NCBI GenBank assembly: GCA_037046615.1
Contig: JBAOHD010000008.1
Span: 372,001 to 436,000 of the forward strand
Direction of reading: 5' to 3'
DNA length: 64,000 nucleotides
DNA from: Phosphoribacter sp037046615
GTDB lineage: Bacteria; Actinomycetota; Actinomycetes; Actinomycetales; Dermatophilaceae
Position 1 is the stretch's first letter. Each line of letters begins with the position of its first letter. The position numbers and the translations under genes are program-made. The notes beneath the pieces are model-generated. The model did not search any database and had not been told where the DNA came from. It saw only the letters and a program-made list of their open reading frames with translations. Below are positions 51,943 through 60,458 of the stretch, piece by piece.

Positions 51943-52767
51943 CTAGTCGTTCTTGTCGCTCGGTGGCGGAACGTGGGGGTCGGCCTCGACGAGGCTCTCG
52001 CTGACGACTCCCGACAGAATGTCGGGATGGCCCGGTATGCCGTCGTCGGCCTCCGGTGCGTGGGCTGTCGGGCTGTCGAGGTTGAGCAGATCGGCCAGGA
52101 GCGGGCCGACGATCCGCCGGAAGGTGCGGCGTGGACGATGCCGGTCGAGCACCGCTACTTCCAGTTGGCTCGGCGGCAGACTCCGGGGCTCTCCGCCGGC
52201 CGGGTCGACAGCCAAGGTGGCTACCGCGAGGCCGAGCGCGTCGGCGAGGCTCATCCCTGGCCGCCACGCCTGACGCAGTCGCTCTTCGGCCTGCGAACTC
52301 GCGCCTCCCATGACGAGGAAACCGTGTTGGTCGGAGACCGATCCGTCATAGGTGAGCCGGTAGATCTGATCTTGCTCGGCCGTCCTGCCCACCTCGGCCA
52401 CGCAGAGCTCGATCTCGTAGGGCTTCGGTTCCTGGGTGAAGACCGTGCCGAGGGTCTGGGCATAGGCGTTGGCCAGGCCTCGGGCGGTGACATCGCTGCG
52501 GTCGTAGGAGTATCCCCGCAGGTCGGCATACCGGATGCCGGCGACGCGGAGGTTTTCGAACTCGTAGTACATCCCGACTGCAGCGAAGGCGATCCGGTCG
52601 TAGATCTCGGAGATCTTGCGCAGGCTCTGCGGGTTTTCGGCGACGAATGCGATCCCCCGGTCGTATTGCAGGACAACGACCGACCGGCCGCGCGCGATCC
52701 CCTTGCGGGCATAGTCGGCCTTGTCCTTCATCAACTGCTCGGGCGACACGTAGAACGGCATACTCAT
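51943..52767 (-). CDS. prcA: Proteasome alpha subunit
   Basis: A 274-aa alpha-type 20S subunit that forms the gated outer rings. The N-terminal gate and H0 helix are MSMPFYVSPEQLMKDKADYA, then RKGIARGRSVVVLQYDRGIA, with FENLRVAGIRYADLRGYSYD and VAEVGRTAEQDQIYRLTYDG. The C-terminal ~50 residues are acidic and disordered, as in other actinobacterial PrcA proteins. It overlaps prcB by 4 bp. Its 3' neighbour is the opposite-strand DivIVA-type gene, 31 bp away. Confidence 0.95.
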   Translation of the reverse strand: MSMPFYVSPEQLMKDKADYARKGIARGRSVVVLQYDRGIAFVAENPQSLRKISEIYDRIAFAAVGMYYEFENLRVAGIRYADLRGYSYDRSDVTARGLANAYAQTLGTVFTQEPKPYEIELCVAEVGRTAEQDQIYRLTYDGSVSDQHGFLVMGGASSQAEERLRQAWRPGMSLADALGLAVATLAVDPAGGEPRSLPPSQLEVAVLDRHRPRRTFRRIVGPLLADLLNLDSPTAHAPEADDGIPGHPDILSGVVSESLVEADPHVPPPSDKND

Positions 52768-53594
52768 CGGGCACCTCCGGGGTTGCCCAGGCGTGCCGCG
52801 ACGAGGGATTCGACTGCGGCAGCGAGGAACTCGTCCGTGAGGAAGCGCACGCCCTCGACATCGACCACCGCCACCGCCGGCCAGATCCGGCGTCCGACGT
52901 CGGGGCCGCCCGTGGCCGAGTCGTCGTCAGCCGCGTCGTAGAGCGCTTCGAGGCACGCGGCGACGGCGGCCGCCTCGGTCATCTGCGGGTGCCACGTCTT
53001 CTTCAACGACCCGCGCGCGAAGACCGACCCCGAGCCGATGCTGTGATGGTCGTGCTCCTCGTAACATCCGCCGGTCACGTCGTAGGAGTAGATACGGCCC
53101 CGGCGGTCGTCGAGGTCGAATCCGGCGAAGATCGGCAGCACCGATAACCCTTGCATCGCCATCGGCAGGTTGCCGCGGATCATGGTCGCCAGCCGGTTGG
53201 CCTTGCCCTCGATCGACATGATGGCGCCCTCGATCTTCTCGTAGTGCTCGAGCTCGACCTGGTAGAGGCGCACCACCTCGATCGCGAGGCCCGCCGTGCC
53301 GGCGATGCCGACCACCGAGTACTCGTCGGTCGCGAAGACCTTCTCGATGACCCGGCTGGCGATGACACTGCCCATCGTCGCCCGGCGGTCGCCCGCCATG
53401 ACGACGCCCCCTGCGAACTCCACCGCGACGATCGTCGTGCCATGCGGTGCATCGACGGTCAGGCCACTCGGGAGCGGCCGGGCCCCTGGCAGCAGGGCCG
53501 GGTCGACGTCGGACACGAACTCAAGGAAGGACGAACTGCCCGCTTCGAGGTATGCCGCGGGCAACCGCCCCCCGCGTCCACCGTTGGCGTTCAC
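52764..53594 (-). CDS. prcB: Proteasome beta subunit
   Basis: A 276-aa catalytic subunit made with a ~52-residue propeptide. Cleavage in DAPHG/TTIVAVEFAGGVV exposes the nucleophile Thr53. VMAGDRRATMGSVIASRVIE (Asp and Lys positions), VVGIAGTAGLAIEVVRLYQV and SIGSGSVFARGSLKK complete the N-terminal-nucleophile fold. It lies between pup (4-bp overlap) and prcA (4-bp overlap). Confidence 0.96.
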   Translation of the reverse strand: MNANGGRGGRLPAAYLEAGSSSFLEFVSDVDPALLPGARPLPSGLTVDAPHGTTIVAVEFAGGVVMAGDRRATMGSVIASRVIEKVFATDEYSVVGIAGTAGLAIEVVRLYQVELEHYEKIEGAIMSIEGKANRLATMIRGNLPMAMQGLSVLPIFAGFDLDDRRGRIYSYDVTGGCYEEHDHHSIGSGSVFARGSLKKTWHPQMTEAAAVAACLEALYDAADDDSATGGPDVGRRIWPAVAVVDVEGVRFLTDEFLAAAVESLVAARLGNPGGAR

Positions 53595-53785
53595 TGACCG
53601 CCCTTTTGCACGAAGCTGCGCACGAACTCCTCCGCGTTGCTCTCAAGCACCTCGTCGATCTCGTCGAGGACCGAGTCGAGGTCAGCGGCGGACACCTGCG
53701 CCGCGGCTGGCGGCGGCAGCGGCGAGTCGGGCAGGTCGGGGTCCGCTTCGCGGCGCTGCGGTCGGCTCTGTTCCTGGCTGGCCAT
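53591..53785 (-). CDS. pup: Prokaryotic ubiquitin-like protein Pup
   Basis: A 64-aa disordered tagging protein. The C-terminal half VLDEIDEVLESNAEEFVRSF is the ARC-binding helix, and the end is VQKGGQ. The terminal Gln must be deamidated by Dop before PafA ligation, which fits the presence of dop next door. ATG 53785. It overlaps prcB by 4 bp. Confidence 0.97.
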   Translation of the reverse strand: MASQEQSRPQRREADPDLPDSPLPPPAAAQVSAADLDSVLDEIDEVLESNAEEFVRSFVQKGGQ

Positions 53786-53843
53786 CGGTCCTCCACCTGA
53801 CGTGCGGCATACTCCGCCCCGGTGCGAGGCGGCATACCCCAAC

Positions 53844-55382
53844 CTAGTCGCCCTCGAGAACGAGGTCACGCAGCATCGTGGCCACGTCGGGGCTGGCGTC
53901 GAGGAGTCCACCGACGTGGGCGCGGGTGCCCCGGAGCGGCTCAGGCAGCGGCAATCGTTGGAGGGCCTGGCGTCCCGGAATGTCGAAGACCAGAGAGTCC
54001 CACGAGGCCGAGACGACTGCCTGCGGGAAGCGGCGGATGCACTCGCCCCGGAACCACGCCCGGGTGTCCTCTGGCGGGGTCGTCACCGCCGCCATCACGT
54101 CAGCGTCGCCCACGAGGTCCTCGATCATCCCGCGGCGGCGCACCCGCTGGAAGACGCTTTTGTCCGGCCGAAGATTTGTCCACTGGATGTCGATGGCCGA
54201 TAGGCGTGGCTCTCCCCACGGCAGACCGTCGCGTGAGCGAAGCCCTTCCAGCACCTGCAGTTTGGCGACCCAATCGAGCTCGCGAGCACACGTCATGGGA
54301 TCGGTGCCGAGGCGCGTGAGAATCGACTCCCAGCGCTCCATCACCTCGGCGGTGGCCCCCTGCGCCTTCTCGCGCGCCACGGCGGCAGCACCGGGGCCAG
54401 CGAGGTATGCCGCGGCCGCCTCGTAGTAGGCCCATTGGAGATCGAGGGCCGACATGCGCCGCCCATCGCGGAGGGCGACCGTCGTGCGCAGAGTGGGGTC
54501 GTGGGAGATCTCGTGCATCGCAGCGACGGGGTCGGCGAGGTCCAACCCACTCGGGGATGCGCCGGCCTCGATGAGGGTCAGGACCAGGGCGGTCGTGCCC
54601 ATCTTGAGCAGCGTGGCGACATCGCACTGATTGGCGTCGCCGACGATGACATGCAGCCGTCGATAGGTGTCCGGCGTCGCGTGCGGCTCGTCACGGGTGT
54701 TGATGATGGGCCGTTTGATCGTCGTCTCGAGCCCCACCTCGGCCTCGAAGAAGTCCGCCCGCTGGGAGATCTGGAAACGTGGGCTGCGCGAGTCCTGGCC
54801 CAGCCCGACTCGACCGGCTCCGCACGTCGCCTGGCGCGCGACGAAGAACGGCGTGAGTCCTCGGACGATACGCGCGAAGTCGAGATCCCGACGCATGAGG
54901 TAGTTCTCGTGGGTGCCGTAGGAAGCGCCCTTGCCGTCGGTGTTGTTCTTGTAGAGCGCCACCGTCGGTCGAGCCGGATCTGGGTTGAGCAGGGCCGCCG
55001 CGCGACGCATGATCTCGTCGCCGGCCCGGTCCCAGACGATCGCGTCACGCGGGTTGGTCACCTCCGGTCCGGAGTACTCCGGGTGGGCGTGATCGACGTA
55101 GAACCGCGCCCCGTTGGTGAGGATGACGTTGGCGAGGGTCGGGTCTTCGATATCGGTCAGTTGACTCGGGTCGGCGTGGGCCCGGCCGACCTCCCACCCG
55201 CGGGCGTCCCGCAGCGGCGCCTCGGTCGTGTAGTCCCACCCGCCCCGTCCGATCAGGAGGCCATGGGCCCGGGCATAGGTCGTGATGACCATCCCCGACA
55301 GGAACATCGGGTTGGCGCTCGGGTCACCGGGCGCGCTGATGCCGTATTCGGTCTCGATCCCCATCACCCGGCATACGGTCAT
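53844..55382 (-). CDS. dop: Pup deamidase/depupylase Dop
   Basis: A 512-aa PafA homologue that deamidates the Pup C-terminal Gln and removes Pup from substrates. CRVMGIETEYGISAPGDPSA, VALYKNNTDGKGASYGTHEN, IKRPIINTRDEPHATPDTYR and the longer length distinguish it from PafA. The Dop loop region near residues 40-75 (GLLIGRGGWDYTTEAPLRDA) is present. The tail LRDLVLEGD is usual. ATG 55382 is 6 bp after TAGGCT, the apparent promoter of the dop-pup-prcB-prcA operon. Confidence 0.95.
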   Translation of the reverse strand: MTVCRVMGIETEYGISAPGDPSANPMFLSGMVITTYARAHGLLIGRGGWDYTTEAPLRDARGWEVGRAHADPSQLTDIEDPTLANVILTNGARFYVDHAHPEYSGPEVTNPRDAIVWDRAGDEIMRRAAALLNPDPARPTVALYKNNTDGKGASYGTHENYLMRRDLDFARIVRGLTPFFVARQATCGAGRVGLGQDSRSPRFQISQRADFFEAEVGLETTIKRPIINTRDEPHATPDTYRRLHVIVGDANQCDVATLLKMGTTALVLTLIEAGASPSGLDLADPVAAMHEISHDPTLRTTVALRDGRRMSALDLQWAYYEAAAAYLAGPGAAAVAREKAQGATAEVMERWESILTRLGTDPMTCARELDWVAKLQVLEGLRSRDGLPWGEPRLSAIDIQWTNLRPDKSVFQRVRRRGMIEDLVGDADVMAAVTTPPEDTRAWFRGECIRRFPQAVVSASWDSLVFDIPGRQALQRLPLPEPLRGTRAHVGGLLDASPDVATMLRDLVLEGD

Positions 55383-55388
55383 GTCCCC

Positions 55389-55394
55389 AGCCTA
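55389..55394 (-). promoter_or_regulatory. Leaderless -10 box of dop
   Basis: TAGGCT on the minus strand, 6 bp before ATG 55382; it heads dop-pup-prcB-prcA. Confidence 0.5.
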
Positions 55395-55461
55395 GGCACG
55401 GGTCGGACTCGACACGTGCCGGTGGAAGATCTCGGACACGTCGCACGGCACACTGACCCTT

Positions 55462-56421
55462 ATGGCCCGTATGCCGTTGCGCACCCGCGCGCTGACCGCC
55501 CTCATCGACAGTCGCCTGCGGCCGTCGATCGTCACGATGGACCAGACCGCAATCCACCGCGCCCGGGGTCGCACGTTCCCCGAGCGCGCGCCGGTGACCT
55601 GGGTCCTCGGACGCGTGCCGCCGACCGTCGCGATCAAGACGGCGTGGTGTCCGACCCGAGCCAGCCAACGCCGTCAGGTGCGGATCTACCGGCCGCTGGC
55701 GGCGAGCCCGGTGCCAGTCGTCGTCTTCTTTCACGGCGGCGGCTTCGTCCTGGGCAGCACCGCACAATACGACCCCTTGTGTGCGTTCATCGCCGACCAG
55801 GTGGGGGCGCTGGTCGTCTCCGTCGACTACCGCCTTGCCCCAGAACATCCGGCGCCGGCTGGGATCGAGGACTGCGTCGACGCGGTGCGCTGGGTGGGCG
55901 AGACGATCGCCACGCGCGGGGGTGACCCGAGCCGGCTCGCCCTGTGCGGCGACAGCGCGGGCGGCAACCTCGCGGCGTTGGTCGCGATCGAGCTTCGGGA
56001 TCACGGGGGGCCGGCGCTGGCCCACCAGGCGCTGATCTACCCGGCGACCGATCTCAGTCAGTCCTTTCCGTCGATCCGGGAGCATGCCGACGCCCCGATC
56101 CTCGACAAGCCAGCGCTCGACGCCTACCTCGCTCACTACCTGCGTGGGAGCGACCTCACGGCCGCCGATCCGAGGCTCTCGCCCTACTTCGTCAATGACC
56201 TCTCCGGTCTCCCGCCGGCCCTCGTCCAGACTGCCGATCTCGATCCCCTCCGCGACGAAGGTCAGGCGTATGCCGTGCGGCTCGCCGAAGCCGGAGTGCC
56301 GGTCCGGGCGACCAACTATCTGGGCACCGTGCACGGCTTCATGAGTTTTCCCGGGGCGACCGTCGTGGGGCCGCAGGCCCGGCTGGAACTCGCCACCGAA
56401 CTCCGCCGCCACCTGCTGTAG
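55462..56421 (+). CDS. Alpha/beta-hydrolase, HSL-family esterase/lipase
   Basis: A 319-aa esterase of the hormone-sensitive-lipase group. The oxyanion motif is VVVFFHGGGFVLGS, the nucleophile elbow LALCGDSAGGNLAALVA, and the family's YRLAPEHPAPAGIEDCVDAV follows. The acid Asp is in TADLDPLRDEG and the His in GTVHGFMSFPG. There is no signal peptide. The natural ester is not predictable. It is divergent from dop and begins the plus-strand block separating dop from arc. Confidence 0.9.
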   Translation: MARMPLRTRALTALIDSRLRPSIVTMDQTAIHRARGRTFPERAPVTWVLGRVPPTVAIKTAWCPTRASQRRQVRIYRPLAASPVPVVVFFHGGGFVLGSTAQYDPLCAFIADQVGALVVSVDYRLAPEHPAPAGIEDCVDAVRWVGETIATRGGDPSRLALCGDSAGGNLAALVAIELRDHGGPALAHQALIYPATDLSQSFPSIREHADAPILDKPALDAYLAHYLRGSDLTAADPRLSPYFVNDLSGLPPALVQTADLDPLRDEGQAYAVRLAEAGVPVRATNYLGTVHGFMSFPGATVVGPQARLELATELRRHLL

Positions 56422-56454
56422 CCGGACCTCGCCCCGCAGGGACGCGTGTTGGTG

Positions 56455-56487
56455 CCGCGGGCGGGCCGCGGGCGGGCCGCGGGCGGG
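56455..56487 (+). repeat. 11-bp tandem repeat, three perfect copies
   Basis: CCGCGGGCGGG repeated three times without spacer, 33 bp after the esterase stop and ~70 bp before a TAGGGT -10 box (56556) of the PRPP synthetase gene. It is a candidate variable-number repeat. Confidence 0.85.
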
Positions 56488-56513
56488 CGGCATACCCGCT
56501 GTGATGTATGCCG
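56488..56513. repeat. Inverted pair of the GGCATAC heptamer
   Basis: CGGCATAC (56488-56495), 10 bp, GTATGCCG (56506-56513), directly after the tandem repeat. It could be a terminator for the esterase gene or a protein site before prs. Confidence 0.6.
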
Positions 56514-56599
56514 CTGTCCGGCGCGCGCCCTGGTCGACGGGCCACCATGCTGGTCTAGGGTTGCACCTGCAGGCCAGTCCCGCATCGAGAGGGCACCAC

Positions 56600-57604
56600 G
56601 TGGCGGACGTCGTCGTGTTTTCGGGAAATGCACATCCCGCACTCGCGCAACGGATTTGCTCTCACTTGGGCGTGCGTCTGTCCGGGGTGGACATCAGTCG
56701 TTTCAGCAATGACTGTCTTCAGGCCCAGCTCCTGGCCAACTGCCGCCAGCGGGACGTCTACATCATCCAACCGCTCGTCCCCCCGACGCAGGAGCACCTC
56801 ATGGAGCTCCTGCTCATGATCGACGCGGCTCGGGGGGCCTCCGCCGCCTCGATCACGGCGGTCATGCCGCACTATGCCTACGCCCGGTCCGACAAGAAGG
56901 ACGCCTCGCGGATCTCCATCGGGGGCCGCCTCGTCGCCGATCTGCTCAAGACGGCCGGGGTCACCCGCGTCTTGACGATGGCTCTGCATGCGCCGCAAGT
57001 GCATGGCTTCTTCCGTGTCCCGGTCGACCATCTCACGGCGATCGGTGTCATCGCCGATCATTACCGGGCGATGAACCTCGACAACCACATTGTCGTCTCC
57101 CCCGACCTCGGCAACGCCAAGACCGCGACCCTGTTCTCTCGGTTGCTCAACCTGCCGGTCGCAGCCGGCAGCAAGCAGCGGATGGCCGACGACAGGGTCG
57201 TCATCGACGCCATCGTCGGGGATGTGGCCGGCAAGCGCGCGATCATCCTCGACGACGAGATCGCGACCGGGGGTTCGATTATCGAGCTGCTCGATCGACT
57301 GGCCGACTTCGGGGCGATCGACGCATCCGTCGCCTGCACTCACGGACTATTCACCGGCCGCGCGGTGGAACGCCTGCGGGACCACCCGATGATCCGCGAG
57401 GTCGTGACGACCGACACGGTGCCGCCGCCACACGACTGGCCGGCGCTCGAAGTGCGCAGCGTCGCCGAGCTCTTCGCCGAGGCCATCGCCCGCATTCACC
57501 AGGGCAAGTCCATCTCCAAGCTCTTCCAGGGCGTCGACCCGACCCATGCGCCCCCGCACGCGCGCCTCCCGTTTGACGCCGCCCCGACCTTGCCGTCGCT
57601 CTAG
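56600..57604 (+). CDS. prs: Ribose-phosphate pyrophosphokinase (PRPP synthetase)
   Basis: A 334-aa enzyme making PRPP from ribose 5-phosphate and ATP. VVVFSGNAHPALAQRICSHL, the flexible loop YARSDKKDASRISIGGRLVA, VVSPDLGNAKTATLFSRLLN and the PRPP loop IILDDEIATGGSIIELLDRL are all present, though some loops differ from the housekeeping Prs pattern (SGNA, not SGxxNP). It may therefore be a second, divergent copy. GTG 56600 with GAGAGG 8 bp upstream is the start; a longer frame is ignored. DUF3054 follows 14 bp later. Confidence 0.88.
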   Translation: MADVVVFSGNAHPALAQRICSHLGVRLSGVDISRFSNDCLQAQLLANCRQRDVYIIQPLVPPTQEHLMELLLMIDAARGASAASITAVMPHYAYARSDKKDASRISIGGRLVADLLKTAGVTRVLTMALHAPQVHGFFRVPVDHLTAIGVIADHYRAMNLDNHIVVSPDLGNAKTATLFSRLLNLPVAAGSKQRMADDRVVIDAIVGDVAGKRAIILDDEIATGGSIIELLDRLADFGAIDASVACTHGLFTGRAVERLRDHPMIREVVTTDTVPPPHDWPALEVRSVAELFAEAIARIHQGKSISKLFQGVDPTHAPPHARLPFDAAPTLPSL

Positions 57605-57618
57605 CCGAAGGAGTTGCC

Positions 57619-58005
57619 GTGGCCGACATCCCCGCTGTTGCCCAGACCCGAGGCATCCGGCGGATGCCGTGGCCGCTCCTGCTCGACGTCGTGCTGGTTG
57701 TTGTCTTCGCCGCCTTGGGGCGCGCCAGCCACGCCGAGGAGAGCGCCCTGGCAGGAGCGCTCACGACCGCGGCCCCCTTCCTCGTCGGCACGGCCGTGGG
57801 CTGGGCCCTCGTCCGGGGCGGCTCCAAACAGTGGCCCGTCACGGTCGCCCACGGCATCACCGTCTGGGCGTCGACGCTCGTCCTCGGCATGGCGATCCGC
57901 CTCGTGGTCGGCGCAGGCACTGCGTGGTCGTTCATCCTCGTCGCCGGGGCAGTCCTCGCGGTCTTCCTCCTGGGCTGGCGATACCTCGCGCAGCGGTCAG
58001 CTTGA
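57619..58005 (+). CDS. DUF3054 family membrane protein
   Basis: A 128-aa protein with about four membrane helices (WPLLLDVVLVVVFAALGRAS, AAPFLVGTAVGWALVRGGSK, GITVWASTLVLGMAIRLVVG, SFILVAGAVLAVFLLGWRYL), matching DUF3054, a small actinobacterial family without known function. GTG 57619 has GAAGGAG 7 bp upstream. It is co-directional with prs and convergent, with a 9-bp overlap, with the regulator gene. Confidence 0.85.
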   Translation: MADIPAVAQTRGIRRMPWPLLLDVVLVVVFAALGRASHAEESALAGALTTAAPFLVGTAVGWALVRGGSKQWPVTVAHGITVWASTLVLGMAIRLVVGAGTAWSFILVAGAVLAVFLLGWRYLAQRSA

Positions 58006-58701
58006 GACCGCCGGACTCACACCTGAGGCTCCCCTCACGGTGAGTCGGCAACTGCCTGGCCGGTCGAACTCGATGAGAGCGACGTCGTCGGGGTCAGCAC
58101 CTGCCCGAGACGCCAGGCCACGCACGACTCCCCGGTGGAAGCCGCAGACGATGGCGGGGGCAGATCGAGCGGCGTCCACCAAGGGGCACCGGACCAGCTC
58201 GAGGCCATGCTGCCCTTCTCCTGAGGCGGTCGAGAAGCCCCACCCCGTCAGGACGGCGTCGAGGTAGGGCAGCAAGCCCGTGTCCCCGAGGCCTGCTGGC
58301 ACTTCGGACGTCGACGCCCCGGCCGCGAACCCGAGCTCCACGGCGACCTGAGGGTCGGCGCCGGACTGTGTCGCGAATCCGGCCAGGGCCTCGATCAGGC
58401 GCAAGCTCATGCTCGGGGCGGGGTCTTCGACGACGGCATACTCCAGGCTCGGCCTTCCTCGGACGCCCTTGCGCACGGTTGCGGGGGCCACGAGGCCAGC
58501 GTCGACGAGGGCCTCCACGTGCTCACGCGTGGTGTTGGGGTGCTGGTCCACCCCCCGGGCGATCTCGCCGATCGTCAGCGCCACCGGATCGCTGCGCCGG
58601 ATCAGGTCCAGGACAGCAGCCTGGGCGGGAGTAATCACGGTCGTCCGAGAAATCGGCCCCTTGGGACCCAACCGTGGGTCGTCAGCCAGTCGCTTTAACA
58701 C
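57997..58701 (-). CDS. HTH regulator with C-terminal Cys/His cluster (ArsR/SufR-like)
   Basis: A 234-aa regulator. The N-terminal winged helix is ALTIGEIARGVDQHPNTTRE with HVEALVDAGLVAPA and the wing RGRPSLEYAV. The C-terminal domain ends with ELVRCPLVDAARSAPAIVCG, then FHRG and a further Cys in PGSCRLTV, a CxxxC/H arrangement like the metal- or Fe-S-sensing tails of SufR-type regulators. GTG 58701 lies 7 bp after a TACGGT box and inside a palindrome, so autoregulation is likely. It is divergent from ctaD, making that gene the prime target. Confidence 0.78.
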   Translation of the reverse strand: MLKRLADDPRLGPKGPISRTTVITPAQAAVLDLIRRSDPVALTIGEIARGVDQHPNTTREHVEALVDAGLVAPATVRKGVRGRPSLEYAVVEDPAPSMSLRLIEALAGFATQSGADPQVAVELGFAAGASTSEVPAGLGDTGLLPYLDAVLTGWGFSTASGEGQHGLELVRCPLVDAARSAPAIVCGFHRGVVRGLASRAGADPDDVALIEFDRPGSCRLTVRGASGVSPAVSS

Positions 58702-58720
58702 GGTTGAAACCGTACTATAT
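58700..58720. promoter_or_regulatory. Shared operator and divergent promoters of the regulator and ctaD
   Basis: ACGGTT-GA-AACCGT (58700-58713) is an inverted repeat overlapping the regulator's start and its TACGGT -10 (58709-58714, minus). TACTAT (58714-58719, plus) is the likely ctaD -10, about 30 bp before its ATG. One bound dimer could control both genes. Confidence 0.55.
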
Positions 58721-58748
58721 GAGGACGACTCGAGGAACGAGGCTCCCG

Positions 58749-60455
58749 ATGAGCAAAACCGTCGATCTCCCGTCCGTGCGACGACAGGCCCCTCCCACGG
58801 CAGCCGCGACCAGCACCCCAGCGCCATCGTCGCCACGTCGCGAATCGTGGATCCGCGCCGTGGTGCGCGTGCTCACGACGACCGACCACAAGGTCATCGG
58901 CAACCTCTACTTCGTCACGACCTTCATCTTCTTTATGTTCGGCGGGCTGCTGGCGCTGGTGATCCGCGCCGAGCTGGCCGCGCCGGGGCTGCAAGTCGTC
59001 GACAACCCCGCGCAGTTCAACCAGATGTTCACGATGCACGGCACCATCATGCTGCTGTTGTTCGCCACTCCGCTCTTCGCTGGCTTCGCCAATGCGCTCG
59101 TGCCGCTGCAGATCGGCGCTCCGGATGTGGCTTTCCCCCGCCTCAACATGTTCGCCTACTGGCTCTATCTGTTCGGTGGGCTCGTCGCCGTCGCGAGCTT
59201 CCTCAGCCCAGAAGGTGCCGCAGGGTTCGGATGGTTTGCTTACACACCGTTGTCGACGAGCGTCTACAGCCCGGGTCTGGGGGGCGACTTGTGGGTCTTC
59301 GGGCTCGCCCTGACCGGATTCGGCACCATCCTGGGCTCCGTCAACTTCATCACGACGATCCTGTGTCTGCGGGCACCGGGGATGACGATGTTCCGGATGT
59401 CGCTGTTCACGTGGACGGTGCTCGTGACCTCTCTCATGGTCCTCGTCGTCTTCCCGGTGCTCGCCGCGGCGCTCTTCGGTCTCGGCGCGGATCGGCGATT
59501 CGGCACCCACATCTTCGACCCGGAGGCCGGTGGGGCGATGCTCTGGCAACACCTGTTCTGGTTCTTCGGACACCCTGAGGTCTACATCATCGCGTTGCCC
59601 TTCTTCGGGATCATCAGCGAGATCGTCCCGGTGTTCTCGCGCAAGCCGCTCTTCGGATACATCTCGATGGTCTTCGCCACCATCGCGATCGCCGCACTGT
59701 CGATGGCCGTCTGGGCGCACCACATGTATGGCACCGGTCAGGTCCTGCTGCCCTTCTTCGCGATCATGACGATGCTCATCGCGGTCCCGACCGGGGTGAA
59801 GTTCTTCAACTGGATCGGCACGATGTGGGGCGGCTCGTTGAGCTTCCCCACCCCGATGATCTGGGCGCTCGGGTTCATCACGACCTTCCTGTTCGGAGGT
59901 CTGACCGGCGTCATGATCTCGAGCCCGGCCATCGACTTCCACGTGACCGACACCTACTTCATCGTCGCCCACTTCCACTACACCGTGTTCGGGACAGTCG
60001 TGTTCGCGATGTTCGCCGGCTACTACTTCTGGTGGCCCAAGCTCACCGGACGCTTCCTCGACGAACGCCTCGGAAAACTCCACTTCTGGATGCTCTTCGT
60101 CGGCTTCCACACGACTTTCCTCGTGCAGCACCTCCTGGGCATCCAGGGCATGGCTCGCCGGTATGCCGATTACCTCCCGGAAGAGGGCTTCCAGGTCGGC
60201 AACATTGTGTCGACGGTGGGGTCAGTGCTCCTGGGGGCCTCGATGATCCCGTTCCTCTACAACGTCTGGAAGACCTGGCGTTCCGCGCCGCTCGTCACCG
60301 TCGATGACGCCTGGGGTTACGGCGCCTCGCTCGAATGGTCGACCTCGTGCCCGCCGCCGAGGCACAACTTCGACCGCATGCCGAGGATCCGCTCCGAGCG
60401 GCCGACCTTCGACGAGCGTCACCCGCTCCCCCGGTCGCCCCTTGGGTCTCCCTAG
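58749..60455 (+). CDS. ctaD: Cytochrome c oxidase subunit I (aa3-type)
   Basis: A 568-aa, twelve-helix catalytic subunit of the terminal oxidase. The low-spin heme His is in FTMHGTIMLLLF, the CuB/cross-linked site in HLFWFFGHPEVYIIALPFFG, the two CuB histidines in VWAHHMYGTGQ, and heme a3/a ligands in VAHFHYTVFGTVVFA. K-channel residues fit the A-type oxidases. ATG 58749 (MSKTVDLPS) is preceded by GAGGAACGAG. The C-terminus SLEWSTSCPPPRHNFDRMPR is the actinobacterial form. It ends 3 bp before the convergent arc gene. Confidence 0.96.
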   Translation: MSKTVDLPSVRRQAPPTAAATSTPAPSSPRRESWIRAVVRVLTTTDHKVIGNLYFVTTFIFFMFGGLLALVIRAELAAPGLQVVDNPAQFNQMFTMHGTIMLLLFATPLFAGFANALVPLQIGAPDVAFPRLNMFAYWLYLFGGLVAVASFLSPEGAAGFGWFAYTPLSTSVYSPGLGGDLWVFGLALTGFGTILGSVNFITTILCLRAPGMTMFRMSLFTWTVLVTSLMVLVVFPVLAAALFGLGADRRFGTHIFDPEAGGAMLWQHLFWFFGHPEVYIIALPFFGIISEIVPVFSRKPLFGYISMVFATIAIAALSMAVWAHHMYGTGQVLLPFFAIMTMLIAVPTGVKFFNWIGTMWGGSLSFPTPMIWALGFITTFLFGGLTGVMISSPAIDFHVTDTYFIVAHFHYTVFGTVVFAMFAGYYFWWPKLTGRFLDERLGKLHFWMLFVGFHTTFLVQHLLGIQGMARRYADYLPEEGFQVGNIVSTVGSVLLGASMIPFLYNVWKTWRSAPLVTVDDAWGYGASLEWSTSCPPPRHNFDRMPRIRSERPTFDERHPLPRSPLGSP

Positions 60456-60458
60456 GCT

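Noticed and set aside
58695..60131. 478-codon minus-strand frame opposite ctaD
   Set aside because: Glu/Arg/His-rich low-complexity shadow; ctaD on the other strand is unambiguous.
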